The translations under genes were made by a program, and so were the position numbers. From contig NZ_AQQY01000002.1 in assembly GCF_000671395.1 (NCBI RefSeq), positions 62,001-126,000 of the forward strand: DNA of 64,000 bases, written 5' to 3'. This document shows, in pieces, positions 42,252 to 51,129 of this stretch. Every line of letters starts with the position of its first letter. Within the stretch, counting starts at the first letter, position 1. This stretch comes from Actibacterium atlanticum. GTDB taxonomy: Bacteria > Pseudomonadota > Alphaproteobacteria > Rhodobacterales > Rhodobacteraceae. The notes below the pieces were generated by a model that searched no databases, had not been told where the DNA came from, and worked only from the letters and a program-made list of their open reading frames with translations.

Positions 42252-43472
42252 TCACCCATACTCATCATAATCATCCGCCACCGCGCGCAGCATGTCGGTC
42301 ATTAGCGCGGGGTCGGCGGCGTGGACACGGCTCCATGTCGGGATGAAGGGTTGCTCGGCCGGATTGTCGAGGAAGATCTGGCCGGCCTTGGTCAAGTTCT
42401 GTGCGAACAGCTCGATCATTTTCTCTTCTTTGTGGCGGTCGATCTGCAGCCCGTTCATGCGGGCGTCCGAGGTGTAGCATTCCAGCAGATCTAGTGCCGA
42501 GCGATAGTAAGTCGCCTTGAGCGAGCGGAAGATTTCCTCGGAAAACACCGTGCCGTCGGCGGCCAGCTTGCGGTAGATCGACTTGGCGATGTCGATCGAC
42601 ATGCGCGAAAGGCCGGTGGTGGCGTCCTCTTCGGACACCGGCTGGTGCTTGTGGTCGTAATTGTCAGAAATCTCGACCTGGCAGACAGACTTGGGCGCCA
42701 GGTTGCGCCAGGCTTCGGACAGCACGCCGACCTCAAGCCCCCAATCCGACGGGATACGCAGATCGGGCACCGGTGCCACGCGCATGGCAAACTCGCCCGA
42801 CAGCGGATAGCGGAAGGCGCGCAGGAAATCGAGGTAATCGCGCGGGCCGATGACTTTTTGCATCGCAATCAAAAGCGGGCTGACCAGAAGGCGGCTGACG
42901 CGGCCGTTGAGCTTGCCATCGCCAACGCGGGCATAAAAGCCTTTGGACAGTTGGTAGGGAAAGTTCGGATTGGCCAGCGGGTACACCAGCCGGGTCAGCA
43001 TTTCGGCCTTATAGGTAATGATGTCACAATCATGCAGCGCGATAACGGAACTGTCTTTGCAGGCCAGTGTATAGCCGATGCAGAACCATACGTTGCGGCC
43101 CTTGCCCGGTTCGCCCGGGTCCAGCCCTTGATCTCCCAGCCGCTGGTGGATCGCTTTCATACGCGGGCTGTCATTCCAGATCACCACATGCTCTTGCGGC
43201 AGGCGGCTGAAGAACTTCATCGCATGGCGGTATTGATCCTCGTCAGCACGGTCCAGCCCGATGACGATCCGGTGCAGGTAGGGCACCGTCGCCAGCTCGT
43301 CCAGGATTTTGGGCAATGCTTCGCCTTCGAGTTCTGAAAACAGCGACGGCAGGATCAGGCTGATCTTGCGGTTCTGAGCAAAGCTCTCCAGCTCGCGCGA
43401 GAGAGCCTCGGGCGTGGTGGTGCGCAGATTGTGCAGCGTCGCCAGGTTCCCGTTTTGATGAAAATCAGCCAT
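42252..43472 (-). CDS. gpgS: Glucosyl-3-phosphoglycerate synthase
   Basis: A 406-aa GT81-type glycosyltransferase that joins glucose from NDP-glucose to 3-phosphoglycerate. Seen: LILPSLFSELEG near 39-50, PGKGRNVWFCIGY near 122-134, the metal-binding DCD at 148-150 (IALHDCDIITY) and the acceptor-domain DNYDHKHQP segment. Length matches GpgS. It overlaps the phosphatase gene by eight bases and is transcribed after it. Product is glucosyl-3-phosphoglycerate, the precursor of the compatible solute glucosylglycerate. Confidence 0.85.
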   Translation of the reverse strand: MADFHQNGNLATLHNLRTTTPEALSRELESFAQNRKISLILPSLFSELEGEALPKILDELATVPYLHRIVIGLDRADEDQYRHAMKFFSRLPQEHVVIWNDSPRMKAIHQRLGDQGLDPGEPGKGRNVWFCIGYTLACKDSSVIALHDCDIITYKAEMLTRLVYPLANPNFPYQLSKGFYARVGDGKLNGRVSRLLVSPLLIAMQKVIGPRDYLDFLRAFRYPLSGEFAMRVAPVPDLRIPSDWGLEVGVLSEAWRNLAPKSVCQVEISDNYDHKHQPVSEEDATTGLSRMSIDIAKSIYRKLAADGTVFSEEIFRSLKATYYRSALDLLECYTSDARMNGLQIDRHKEEKMIELFAQNLTKAGQIFLDNPAEQPFIPTWSRVHAADPALMTDMLRAVADDYDEYG

Positions 43473-44304
43473 TGGTGGGTATTCTTTCTTCCAGATGTCT
43501 TTGCGCGATGATCTCTAACATCGCCTGATTCCAGCCCGAAGGGCCAGCAAGTTCGGTACGCAGTATCTTACCTTGGGTTTCTTGCGCCAGTTGGGGCAGG
43601 GGCGCGCGATGTGGGTTGGCGATCACCACACCCAGATCGGCAGTTTCCAGCATTTCAACGTCGTTCGGGGCATCGCCAAGGGCGACACTAAATGGAGTTT
43701 CATATTGCGCTAGGATTGCGCCCATCTGTGCAGCTTTCGTGCCGCCAAAGGACAGTGTCAAAAAACGCCCGCCTTCGCGCGCCGCGATTCCCGATTGTGC
43801 CAAAGCGTCGAGGAACTCTTGTTTCAGGTGCTCAGGGCCTGTCCATAACCCCGGTTCTGAAAATTGGCGCTGGGTTGCAAGCTTGGCCTGCTCCATCGGT
43901 AAGCCGGTGTGGTGTGCCACGCCCTCGTCCCCCCAATCGCCAAAGCCTTGATATCCAGACCGCAGATCGATCGGGAGGCGCGCCAATGCAGTGCGCAACT
44001 TCGTATAGTCTGTGCTTTGTTGCGGTGCTTCCGTCCCAGCGGGCAAAACCCCTGCGCCGTTCTCGACGATCGCTGGAACATGGTCGAAATCCAGTTCGTG
44101 GCGCAGCACTGCGATTTCAGCGGCTGTTTTCGAACTCGCCAGAACCACAGGAACCTGCAACGCGCGCAATTTGTTTAGTGCGGGTAAGGCTGCCGCGTGG
44201 CTATAGCTATCGTGGTCTAACAGGGTTCCGTCCAGATCGGTAAACACGATCATGGAAGGGGGCGGAACCGTCTTTGGCGCTGCAGTATTCATCAGGGGGA
44301 TCAT
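43465..44304 (-). CDS. HAD-IIB phosphatase, glucosyl/mannosyl-3-phosphoglycerate phosphatase
   Basis: A 279-aa HAD phosphatase. Motif I is FTDLDGTLLD (D23 nucleophile, D25), motif II ASSKTAAEIA (near 56), the substrate segment VENGAGVL near 80, and motif IV GDAPNDVEM (near 222). It is of the MpgP family that dephosphorylates glucosyl- or mannosyl-3-phosphoglycerate. It is the first gene before gpgS with overlapping ends. The ATG at 44304 was taken; a second in-frame ATG is at 44292 and neither has a strong ribosome-binding site. A 21-bp element shared with exoY lies 61 bp upstream. Confidence 0.82.
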   Translation of the reverse strand: MIPLMNTAAPKTVPPPSMIVFTDLDGTLLDHDSYSHAAALPALNKLRALQVPVVLASSKTAAEIAVLRHELDFDHVPAIVENGAGVLPAGTEAPQQSTDYTKLRTALARLPIDLRSGYQGFGDWGDEGVAHHTGLPMEQAKLATQRQFSEPGLWTGPEHLKQEFLDALAQSGIAAREGGRFLTLSFGGTKAAQMGAILAQYETPFSVALGDAPNDVEMLETADLGVVIANPHRAPLPQLAQETQGKILRTELAGPSGWNQAMLEIIAQRHLEERIPTNG

Positions 44305-44364
44305 CGACTGATTGATCCGGGATAACCAGAGAGCAAAGAGAGAATGTCAAAAATGTATCACCGC

Positions 44365-44385
44365 CCCAAATCTCAGCGCCTAAAA
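44365..44385. repeat. 21-bp shared element, copy 1 (upstream of the gpg phosphatase)
   Basis: The 21-bp sequence beginning CCCAAATCTCAGC, then G, then CCTAAAA. It recurs at 45304-45324 with one change (G to A). This copy ends 61 bp before the phosphatase start on the minus strand, in promoter position. Function unknown; could be a regulator site common to gpgP-gpgS and exoY. Confidence 0.65.
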
Positions 44386-44452
44386 AATATGCGTAAGTTT
44401 AAGGGGCGGATGTTGTGTCGTGTTCAGTTTTAAGAACGTCAGGAAGCAGGGT

Positions 44453-45148
44453 TCAGGTGCCTGTACCCTTAACGACCACGCCGACGGTTTTAAGGATCAA
44501 AGTCAGATCATACTTAAAGCTGAGTTTGCTGTGGTACATGTCGTCGAAATGTACGCGATCCGAGAACTGAGTTTTCCCGCGTCCGACAACCTGCCAGCAG
44601 CCGGTGATCCCGGGGCGCATGTCGAAGTAGCTGCGCCCACCCGCGGCCTCATACATCTGCATTTGCTGAGACATAAAGGGGCGGGGGCCGACAAAGCTCA
44701 TGTCGCCGGTCAGGATGTTCAGGATTTGAGGCAACTCGTCCAAGCTGGTTGCGCGAAGGAAGCGACCGACTTTGGTGATGCGTGGGTCTTTTGCGAGCTT
44801 CTGGTTTTGATGCCACTCGCGCGCGATTTCCGGGTCTTTTTCACAAAGTTCAGTGAGCACCGCTTCGGCGTCGACGACCATTGTGCGCAATTTCCAGCAG
44901 TCAAACTGTTTGCGATCCAGCCCTACGCGTTTTTGCGAGTAAAGACCGGGGCCGCCATCAAGTCGTACCAGAGCCCATAGAATCAGAACGAGCGGTGCAA
45001 CCAAAGGAAGAATTGCGATTGCGAAAGCAAGATCAAAGGCACGTTTCCCAAACCGAGTGTATAGGTTGGTCTTGGCGACCTGAGGCGCATGGATTTCTGT
45101 CGTATTAGTAAAAAAATCAAATACAGCGTTTTTCAAACCGATACCCAC
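44453..45148 (-). CDS. exoY: Exopolysaccharide initiating sugar transferase, ExoY-like
   Basis: A 231-aa polyprenyl-phosphate sugar-1-phosphate transferase that moves a hexose 1-phosphate to the lipid carrier on the inner membrane. It has one membrane segment (about 38-62), the motif KRAFDLAFAIAILPLVAPL, then SQKRVGLDRKQFDCWKLRTMVVDAE, the catalytic acidic pair in TSLDELPQILNILTGDMSFVGPRP and PGITGCWQVVGRG. It is the short form lacking the N-terminal CoA-binding-like domain. No other polysaccharide genes are adjacent, so it may be a lone priming enzyme. Confidence 0.88.
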   Translation of the reverse strand: MGIGLKNAVFDFFTNTTEIHAPQVAKTNLYTRFGKRAFDLAFAIAILPLVAPLVLILWALVRLDGGPGLYSQKRVGLDRKQFDCWKLRTMVVDAEAVLTELCEKDPEIAREWHQNQKLAKDPRITKVGRFLRATSLDELPQILNILTGDMSFVGPRPFMSQQMQMYEAAGGRSYFDMRPGITGCWQVVGRGKTQFSDRVHFDDMYHSKLSFKYDLTLILKTVGVVVKGTGT

Positions 45149-45591
45149 CTATCAATTAGGAGTTCCGGGGGAATGCCCTGAAACAAGTTCACGAACACGT
45201 TGCCAAAGTTCACTCCTCAAAGACGCGAAAGGCGTCTCATCGGCTCTGACATTGCCTACTACTTACGTGCCGCGTTTAGCTTTGTCGAGTGGACTCCGAG
45301 CGGCCCAAATCTCAGCACCTAAAATTTCACGAAACGTTAATGTTTCAGAACGCGAAACAGCGAAAAAGATTAAAAATTGGGCGCTAATCTGTCAGCCAAA
45401 GCTTTTGCAGATGCAGAATCGGCGGGGTGAACTAAGCTGTTTATTAACGAAATTTTCATGCTGCACCAGCGAGGGCTGCAAGTTTCGGTTTTTTCCCCTG
45501 TAGGAAAACTCCGGTTTTTTTAGAAAGGGCGCGTGAGATCAGGCCCTCGTCGGTGCTGGATTTTTCTGCGTTGCGGTGGATAATAAGACCC
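45149..45591. other. 443-bp noncoding gap upstream of exoY and the phosphoesterase
   Basis: No convincing gene was found. The stretch is AT-richer than its flanks, with T-rich runs near 45488-45531. It holds the second copy of the 21-bp element (45304-45324) and, next to it, GAAACGTTAATGTTTC (45331-45346), a near-palindrome with one mismatched pair. It likely carries promoters for the divergent exoY and phosphoesterase genes. Confidence 0.5.
45304..45324. repeat. 21-bp shared element, copy 2 (upstream of exoY)
   Basis: Same 21-bp sequence as at 44365-44385 with A in place of G at position 14. It lies about 156 bp before the exoY start on the minus strand. The next few bases (GGGCCGC versus GGGGCGG on the minus strand) are also alike. 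Confidence 0.65.
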
Positions 45592-46362
45592 ATGAAGTTT
45601 CTAAGGCGGATCGGCCGCAAAAATACCCCTGAACCAGCGCCTTTTCGTGCGCCGCCGATAGCGCCTGAAAAAGCGTTTGTTGCGATTGGCGATATCCATG
45701 GGCAACTGCTGTTGGCCGAGCGCCTGTTCACGCAGATTGCGGCTTTGTCAGAATATCAGGTTGTCTGTGTGGGGGACTACGTGGACCGAGGCGAGCAAAG
45801 CGCGCAGGTGCTATCGCTGCTTCACGGGGTTCACAACGCAAACAAAGAAAACACGCATGGGTTTACCTTCCTTATGGGAAATCATGAGGAAATGATGCTG
45901 AACTTTCTGGATGATCCGGCGCGGAACGGTGCGCGCTGGCTGCGTCACGGGGGGCTGCAAACGCTTGCCAGTTTTGGGGTGCGCGGGGTCCATCAGCGCG
46001 CGGAAGAGGCGCAATTAATCGATGCCCGGGATGCATTGCGCGAGCAATTGGGCGCTGAGCAGGAACACTGGCTGCGTTCGTTGCCGCGCAAATGGGTCAG
46101 CGGCAATGTTGCTGTGGTGCACGCGGGGGCAGACCCGGCAGTGCCAATAGAGAATCAGGCCGACGAAGTGCTGACATGGGGCCATCCGGACTTTATGCGC
46201 CAAAACCGGACGGACGGCATGTGGGTCGTGCATGGCCACACAATCATGCCAGAACCGCAGATCCGCAATGGTCGGATTTCCATTGATACTGGGGCCTATG
46301 CCACGGGCCAGTTGACGGCCGCGAAGATCGAAGCGGGCAAGGTTGAATTCCTAAACGCTTGA
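45592..46362 (+). CDS. Metallophosphoesterase, PPP-family phosphatase
   Basis: A 256-aa two-metal phosphatase. Core motifs in order: AIGDIHGQ, VGDYVDRG, FLMGNHEEMML, VVHAGADP and VVHGHTIMPEP, which supply the Asp, Asn and His ligands of a serine/threonine-type phosphatase or diadenosine tetraphosphatase. The ATG at 45592 was chosen; a GTG at 45553 would add 13 residues. The N-terminus MKFLRRIGRKN is basic, not a signal peptide. Target unknown. Confidence 0.82.
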   Translation: MKFLRRIGRKNTPEPAPFRAPPIAPEKAFVAIGDIHGQLLLAERLFTQIAALSEYQVVCVGDYVDRGEQSAQVLSLLHGVHNANKENTHGFTFLMGNHEEMMLNFLDDPARNGARWLRHGGLQTLASFGVRGVHQRAEEAQLIDARDALREQLGAEQEHWLRSLPRKWVSGNVAVVHAGADPAVPIENQADEVLTWGHPDFMRQNRTDGMWVVHGHTIMPEPQIRNGRISIDTGAYATGQLTAAKIEAGKVEFLNA

Positions 46363-46569
46363 ACCAAACAGCGAATCTGTTTTGGCCCACGCCACCTGCA
46401 GACCCAACCATGATCCGACCTTGCAGGCCTAAAGTTTCGGTTTTAGAGCTAGACGGGAGAAATTTTTCCACCATGGGCGGTTTCTTTTGTATTCGTTCCT
46501 ATAGTCATCCCTGAACCCTCCACTTTGTGGGAAATTCGTCTATCTAGCGTGCAGCTAGGAGCGCACTGG

Positions 46570-47964
46570 ATGAAACATTTTCCCATATATCTGGCCGTTG
46601 AGGACCGGAAGATCGTCGTCTCGGGCGGCGGTGATGCTGCGCTTGCGAAATTGCGTCTGTTGCTGAAGACCGAGGCGAAACTTGTTGTGTTCGCCGCTGA
46701 TCCCGCCGCAGAGATTAAGGAATGGGCGCAAGAAAGTCGGCTGACGTTGTATCGTCGCGCGTTGACACGGTTTGATCTGGACGGCGCTGCACTGATCTAT
46801 GCAGCGGATGAAGACCCGATCAGGGATGCCCAGATTGTTGCGCTGGCGACCGAGGGTGGTCATCTGGTGAATGTGGTCGATAATCTGGAAGACAGTGCTT
46901 TTATCACCCCTGCGATTGTCGACCGTGATCCGGTGACGGTGGCGATTGGCACCGAAGGGGCGGCGCCGGTTCTGGCCCGCGCAATCAAGGCGCGGCTGGA
47001 AGAGCAGCTTCCGCAATCGACCGGGGTTTTGGCCCGTCTTGGCAAAGCCTTCCGTCCGCTGGCCGAAAAACTGCCCTTTGGCCGCGCGCGTCGCGATTTC
47101 TGGGCTGACTACTATTTCCAGTCCGGTCCGGCAGCTTTGGAAAAGGGCGGAAATACCGCTGTCCCCCCAGCCTTGGAAACGCTTTTGCAAGATCACCTTG
47201 CCAAAGGTGAAGCTGCGGGTCGCGTTGACGTCGTGGGCGCAGGGCCGGGCGATCCTGATCTGCTGACCATGAAGGCCCGACGTCTGCTGGACGAAGCCGA
47301 TGTGGTGATTCATGACCGTCTGGTCAGCCCGCAGATCATGGAGCTGGCCCGGCGTGAGGCCCATATCATCAATGTTGGTAAAACCGGTTTTGGCCCCTCG
47401 ACCCCGCAGGAAAAGATCCACGATCTGATGATCGAACACGCGCGCGCTGGCGCCCATGTGGTGCGCCTGAAGGGCGGGGATCCCGGGATTTTCGGTCGTC
47501 TGGATGAGGAGCTGGACGCACTGACCGCTGCCGGAATCGACTGGCGGGTTGTGCCCGGGATCACGGCTGCCTCTGCTGCTGTCGCCCAGATAGGCCAGTC
47601 GCTCACCAAACGCGGGCGAAATGCCTCGGCGCGCCTGCTGACGGGGCATGACGTAAAGGGATTCGCCGATCATGATTGGCGCGCTTTGGCGCAGGCCGGT
47701 CAGGTCGCTGCAATCTATATGGGCAAGCGCAGTGCGCGTTTTGTGCAGGGGCGTTTGCTGATGCACGGGGCTGATGCTGCGATGCCTGTGAGTGTGGTTG
47801 AAAACGTCTCGCGGTCTGATACATGCGTGCGCTCTGCCACTCTGGCCGACTTGCCTGATGTTTTGCAGGGCATCGAAGGCCCCGCCGTAATCTTGCTGGG
47901 CCTTGCGCCCCGCGCCGCCGCCGAATTTATCGAATATAATCCGCAATTGAGGGAGCAGGTCTAA
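46570..47964 (+). CDS. cysG: Siroheme synthase
   Basis: A 464-aa trifunctional enzyme making siroheme for the downstream sulfite reductase. The N-terminal dehydrogenase/ferrochelatase part starts KHFPIYLAVEDRKIVVSGGGDAALAKLRLLL. The C-terminal SUMT part starts near residue 218 with VVGAGPGDPDLLTMKARRLLDEADVVIHDRLV and has VVRLKGGDPGIFGRLDEE and PGITAASAA. AGGAGCG lies upstream of the ATG at 46570; an earlier in-frame start was rejected. First gene of the cys operon. Confidence 0.9.
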   Translation: MKHFPIYLAVEDRKIVVSGGGDAALAKLRLLLKTEAKLVVFAADPAAEIKEWAQESRLTLYRRALTRFDLDGAALIYAADEDPIRDAQIVALATEGGHLVNVVDNLEDSAFITPAIVDRDPVTVAIGTEGAAPVLARAIKARLEEQLPQSTGVLARLGKAFRPLAEKLPFGRARRDFWADYYFQSGPAALEKGGNTAVPPALETLLQDHLAKGEAAGRVDVVGAGPGDPDLLTMKARRLLDEADVVIHDRLVSPQIMELARREAHIINVGKTGFGPSTPQEKIHDLMIEHARAGAHVVRLKGGDPGIFGRLDEELDALTAAGIDWRVVPGITAASAAVAQIGQSLTKRGRNASARLLTGHDVKGFADHDWRALAQAGQVAAIYMGKRSARFVQGRLLMHGADAAMPVSVVENVSRSDTCVRSATLADLPDVLQGIEGPAVILLGLAPRAAAEFIEYNPQLREQV

Positions 47965-48272
47965 TGCCGCGCCGTTTTACCCCCAAAGTCGTGACCGCGA
48001 ATGATCTTTTGCTGGGCGATGTTGTCTGGCAGACCGCCGACAACAGCTGGACCCGCAACATCAGCGAGGCCGAGTATCTGGACGACGAAGACACCGCCAA
48101 CGCCCGCCTGTCGCAGGCCGAAAGCCAGCAGAGCGTGATTGTGGGCGCCTATCTGGCCGATGCCAAGTTGGGCGACAACGGCCCCGAGCCGACCCATTTC
48201 CGCGAAGAGTTCCGCGTCAGCGGCCCTTCGACCTATGCCAATGCACAGCAAGCCGAGGCCAGCAATGTATAA
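47964..48272 (+). CDS. DUF2849 protein of the cys operon
   Basis: A 102-aa small soluble protein starting MPRRFTPKVVTANDLLLGDVVW. In alphaproteobacteria this family sits between cysG and the sulfite reductase gene. The start overlaps the cysG stop by one base (TAATG), and its end overlaps cysI by eight. Probably a sulfite-reductase accessory factor; the function is not established. Confidence 0.8.
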   Translation: MPRRFTPKVVTANDLLLGDVVWQTADNSWTRNISEAEYLDDEDTANARLSQAESQQSVIVGAYLADAKLGDNGPEPTHFREEFRVSGPSTYANAQQAEASNV

Positions 48273-49941
48273 GTATAACGACTTTGACGAAGCCTTTGTG
48301 CGCGAACGTGTGGCCCAGTTCCGTGGCCAGGTAGAACGCCGCATCGACGGATCGCTGGCCGAAGAAGAATTCCGCCCCCTGCGCCTGATGAATGGTCTGT
48401 ACCTGCAACTGCATGCTTACATGCTGCGGGTCGCGGTGCCCTATGGCACGCTCAGCAGCCGTCAGATGAACCAGCTGGCGTTTATTGCCGACAAGTGGGA
48501 CCGGGGCTATGGCCACTTCACCACCCGTCAGAACATCCAGTACAACTGGCCCAAGCTGCAGGATGTGCCGGACATGCTGTCGGCTCTGGCCGATGTCGAA
48601 ATGCACGCCATCCAGACCTCGGGCAACACGATCCGCAACGTGACCTCGGACCATTTCGCCGGTGCCGCCGCCGACGAGATCGAAGACCCGCGCCCCTGGG
48701 CCGAATTGATCCGCCAGTGGTCCACTGATCACCCGGAATTCCAGTTCCTGCCGCGTAAGTTCAAGATCGCCGTCACCGGCGCCCCGAATGACCGTGCCGT
48801 GGTCAAGGCCCATGACATCGGCCTGCAGATCGTGCGCAACGATGCGGGCGAGGTGGGCTTTGAAGTGATCGTAGGCGGTGGCCTTGGCCGCACGCCGATG
48901 GTCGGTAAAGTTGTGAACGGCTTTGTGCCCAAGGAAGACATCCTGCCCTACCTTGAGGCCATCGTCAGCGTCTACAACCTGCTGGGTCGTCGCGACAATA
49001 AATACAAGGCACGTATCAAGATCACCGTGCATGAAAACGGCCTGGAAACCATCCAGAAGCTGGTCGAGGAAGAGTTCAAAACCCGCAAGGCGCTGTTTAA
49101 CGGTGCCGACCGTGAACTGTTCGCGCAGATTGCGCCGCAATTTGCTGCGCCTGAATTCAGCGCCGCGCCGACCGATCTGTTTGACGCCACCTATAACGAT
49201 GATCCGGTGTTCCGGGCTTGGGCCGACACCAACCTGGCCGAGCACCGCCAGCCCGGCTATGCGATTGTCACGATTTCGTTGAAACCGCACGGTAAGACGC
49301 CGGGTGATGCAACCAGTGACCAAATGCGCGTTATGGCTGATCTGGCCAAAGAGTTCGCCCATGACGAGCTGCGCGTGAGCCACGAACAGAATATCGTTCT
49401 ACCGCATGTGCACAAACGGCACCTGCCTGAAATCCACGCGCGCCTGCGCGCGGTTGGTCTTGCCACGGCCAACGTCGGCCTGATCTCGGACATCATCGCA
49501 TGCCCGGGGATGGATTACTGTGCACTGGCCACCGCCCGCTCGATCCCGATCGCGCAGGAAATTTCGACCCGCTTTGACGCGTTGAAGCTGGAGCATGAAA
49601 TCGGTGATCTGAAGATCAAAATCTCGGGCTGCATCAACGCCTGCGGGCACCACCATGTCGGTCATATCGGCATTCTGGGACTCGACCGCGCCGGTGTCGA
49701 AAACTATCAGATCACGCTGGGCGGCGACGGTTCCGAGACCACCACAATTGGCGAACGCGCCGGTCCGGGGTTCTCGTACACCGAAATCGTTCCTGCGATT
49801 GAGCGTCTGATGCTGGCCTATCTGGATGTCCGCGAAAACGCCGAGGAAACCTTCCTCGAAACCTATCGTCGCCTCGGGGCAGAGCCGTTCAAAGCGGCGC
49901 TTTACCCCGATGACACGGGAAAGCGAAAACATGCCGCATGA
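48265..49941 (+). CDS. cysI: Assimilatory sulfite reductase (siroheme type)
   Basis: A 558-aa hemoprotein that reduces sulfite to sulfide with six electrons. The two-fold ferredoxin/sulfite reductase repeat is visible (HFTTRQNIQYNWPKLQDVPDM and the second-half HEQNIVLPHVH). The coupled [4Fe-4S]-siroheme ligands are near C413 and C419 (CPGMDYC) and C456 and C460 (SGCINACGHHH). Start at 48265 chosen by overlap with the previous gene. The electron donor is probably a ferredoxin or the adjacent Fpr, since no CysJ is present. Confidence 0.87.
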   Translation: MYKYNDFDEAFVRERVAQFRGQVERRIDGSLAEEEFRPLRLMNGLYLQLHAYMLRVAVPYGTLSSRQMNQLAFIADKWDRGYGHFTTRQNIQYNWPKLQDVPDMLSALADVEMHAIQTSGNTIRNVTSDHFAGAAADEIEDPRPWAELIRQWSTDHPEFQFLPRKFKIAVTGAPNDRAVVKAHDIGLQIVRNDAGEVGFEVIVGGGLGRTPMVGKVVNGFVPKEDILPYLEAIVSVYNLLGRRDNKYKARIKITVHENGLETIQKLVEEEFKTRKALFNGADRELFAQIAPQFAAPEFSAAPTDLFDATYNDDPVFRAWADTNLAEHRQPGYAIVTISLKPHGKTPGDATSDQMRVMADLAKEFAHDELRVSHEQNIVLPHVHKRHLPEIHARLRAVGLATANVGLISDIIACPGMDYCALATARSIPIAQEISTRFDALKLEHEIGDLKIKISGCINACGHHHVGHIGILGLDRAGVENYQITLGGDGSETTTIGERAGPGFSYTEIVPAIERLMLAYLDVRENAEETFLETYRRLGAEPFKAALYPDDTGKRKHAA

Positions 49942-51109
49942 AACGAACATTGACGCACGCGTCGCACATCTGAACCAGCGCTATGCCAACCATGGCGCGC
50001 TGGATGTGCTGGGGCGTGCGCTCAAAGATGATCAGGTGGGGCGCATTGCGCTGGTGTCGTCTTTCGGGGCGGAATCGGTGGTGCTACTGCACATGATCTC
50101 GGTGCTGGATGTCAGCACCCCTGTGCTGTTCATCGACACGCAGATGCTTTTCGAAGAAACCGTGAAGTATCAGCAGGATGTTTCGTCGCAGCTGGGGCTG
50201 ACCGACGTGCGCACCATCCGTGCGCGCCCGGATGCTGTGGCCGCGCATGATCCCGAAGGTCTGCTGCACCAGACCAATACGGATGCGTGCTGCGATCTGC
50301 GCAAGACTGAACCGCTTGAACGGGCGCTTGGCAATTTCGATGCCTGGATTACGGGTCGCAAACGGTTCCAGTCCAATTCACGCGCGACGCTGGAGTTTTT
50401 TGAAAACGAAGGCAACAAGCGCATCAAGGTCAATCCGCTGGCGCATTGGACGCCGCAGGATGTGCAAGACTATATGATCAACAACCGCTTGCCGCGGCAT
50501 CCGCTGATCTCAAAGGGCTATCCGTCGATTGGCTGTGCGCCCTGTACCTCGAAGGTTGCCCCTGGCGAAGACCCCCGTTCGGGTCGTTGGCGCGATCAGG
50601 ACAAAGAAGAATGCGGCATCCATTTTGTGAACGGTAAGATCGTGCGCGGTCCGCTGCCCAAAGACCCCCCGATGGAGGAGGTTAAACCCATGAATACAAT
50701 CGTGACCGATAACGGTTTCGCCCCCGACACGGGCGCCGACGACTTTGTAACCGTTGAAGAACTGGAAACCAGCAATGCCGCCCGCGCGGTAGACCTGCCC
50801 TCGGATGCCGATCCGATGGTGTTGCAGGAGGTGCTGGAACGTCTGGAGACCATCAGGGTTGATTTCCCGACCTTTGCCGATGGCCGTGGCTTTACGCTGG
50901 CCCGGCGTCTGCGCCTGATGGGCTTTACGGGCAAGTTGCGCGCGCGTGGCCATGTGCTGGCAGACCAGTACGCCATGGCGCGCCGGTCCGGCTTTGACGA
51001 GGTCGAGATTTCCCCTGAACTGGCTGAACGCCAGCCGTGGGACCAATGGAAAGTCCGCGCCGAATGGGGCGCGCATGACTATCAATCGCGCGTGCGCGGC
51101 ACGGCCTGA
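49931..51109 (+). CDS. cysH: APS/PAPS reductase fused to a DUF934 domain
   Basis: A 392-aa protein in one frame. Residues 1 to about 240 are CysH: SSFGAESVVLLHM, cysteines C120/C121 and C202/C205 for a [4Fe-4S] cluster (so APS-reductase type), and the catalytic C228 in ECGIH. Residues 254-392 are a DUF934 domain (FADGRGFTLARRLRLMGFTGKLRARGHVLADQ), normally a separate gene. At the joint (50690) an ATG stands seven bases after GGAGGAGGT, so the DUF934 part can also start on its own. A C6 run at 50665-50670 precedes the joint; gain or loss of one C would restore separate genes. Overlaps cysI by 11 bases. Confidence 0.85.
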   Translation: MPHETNIDARVAHLNQRYANHGALDVLGRALKDDQVGRIALVSSFGAESVVLLHMISVLDVSTPVLFIDTQMLFEETVKYQQDVSSQLGLTDVRTIRARPDAVAAHDPEGLLHQTNTDACCDLRKTEPLERALGNFDAWITGRKRFQSNSRATLEFFENEGNKRIKVNPLAHWTPQDVQDYMINNRLPRHPLISKGYPSIGCAPCTSKVAPGEDPRSGRWRDQDKEECGIHFVNGKIVRGPLPKDPPMEEVKPMNTIVTDNGFAPDTGADDFVTVEELETSNAARAVDLPSDADPMVLQEVLERLETIRVDFPTFADGRGFTLARRLRLMGFTGKLRARGHVLADQYAMARRSGFDEVEISPELAERQPWDQWKVRAEWGAHDYQSRVRGTA

Positions 51110-51129
51110 CGCGCAGAAGGATTTTACCG

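Noticed and set aside
45456-45731. 91-aa frame opposite the start of the phosphoesterase
   Set aside because: Overlaps the N-terminus of a clear gene and has no ribosome site or domain.
46440-46453. GTTTTAGAGCTAGA, identical to the start of a common engineered guide-RNA scaffold
   Set aside because: Only 14 bases match, and the rest of the scaffold, repeats and cas genes are absent; chance match.
46555-47946. 463-aa frame opposite cysG
   Set aside because: Antisense shadow; no domain, no ribosome site and cysG is unmistakable.
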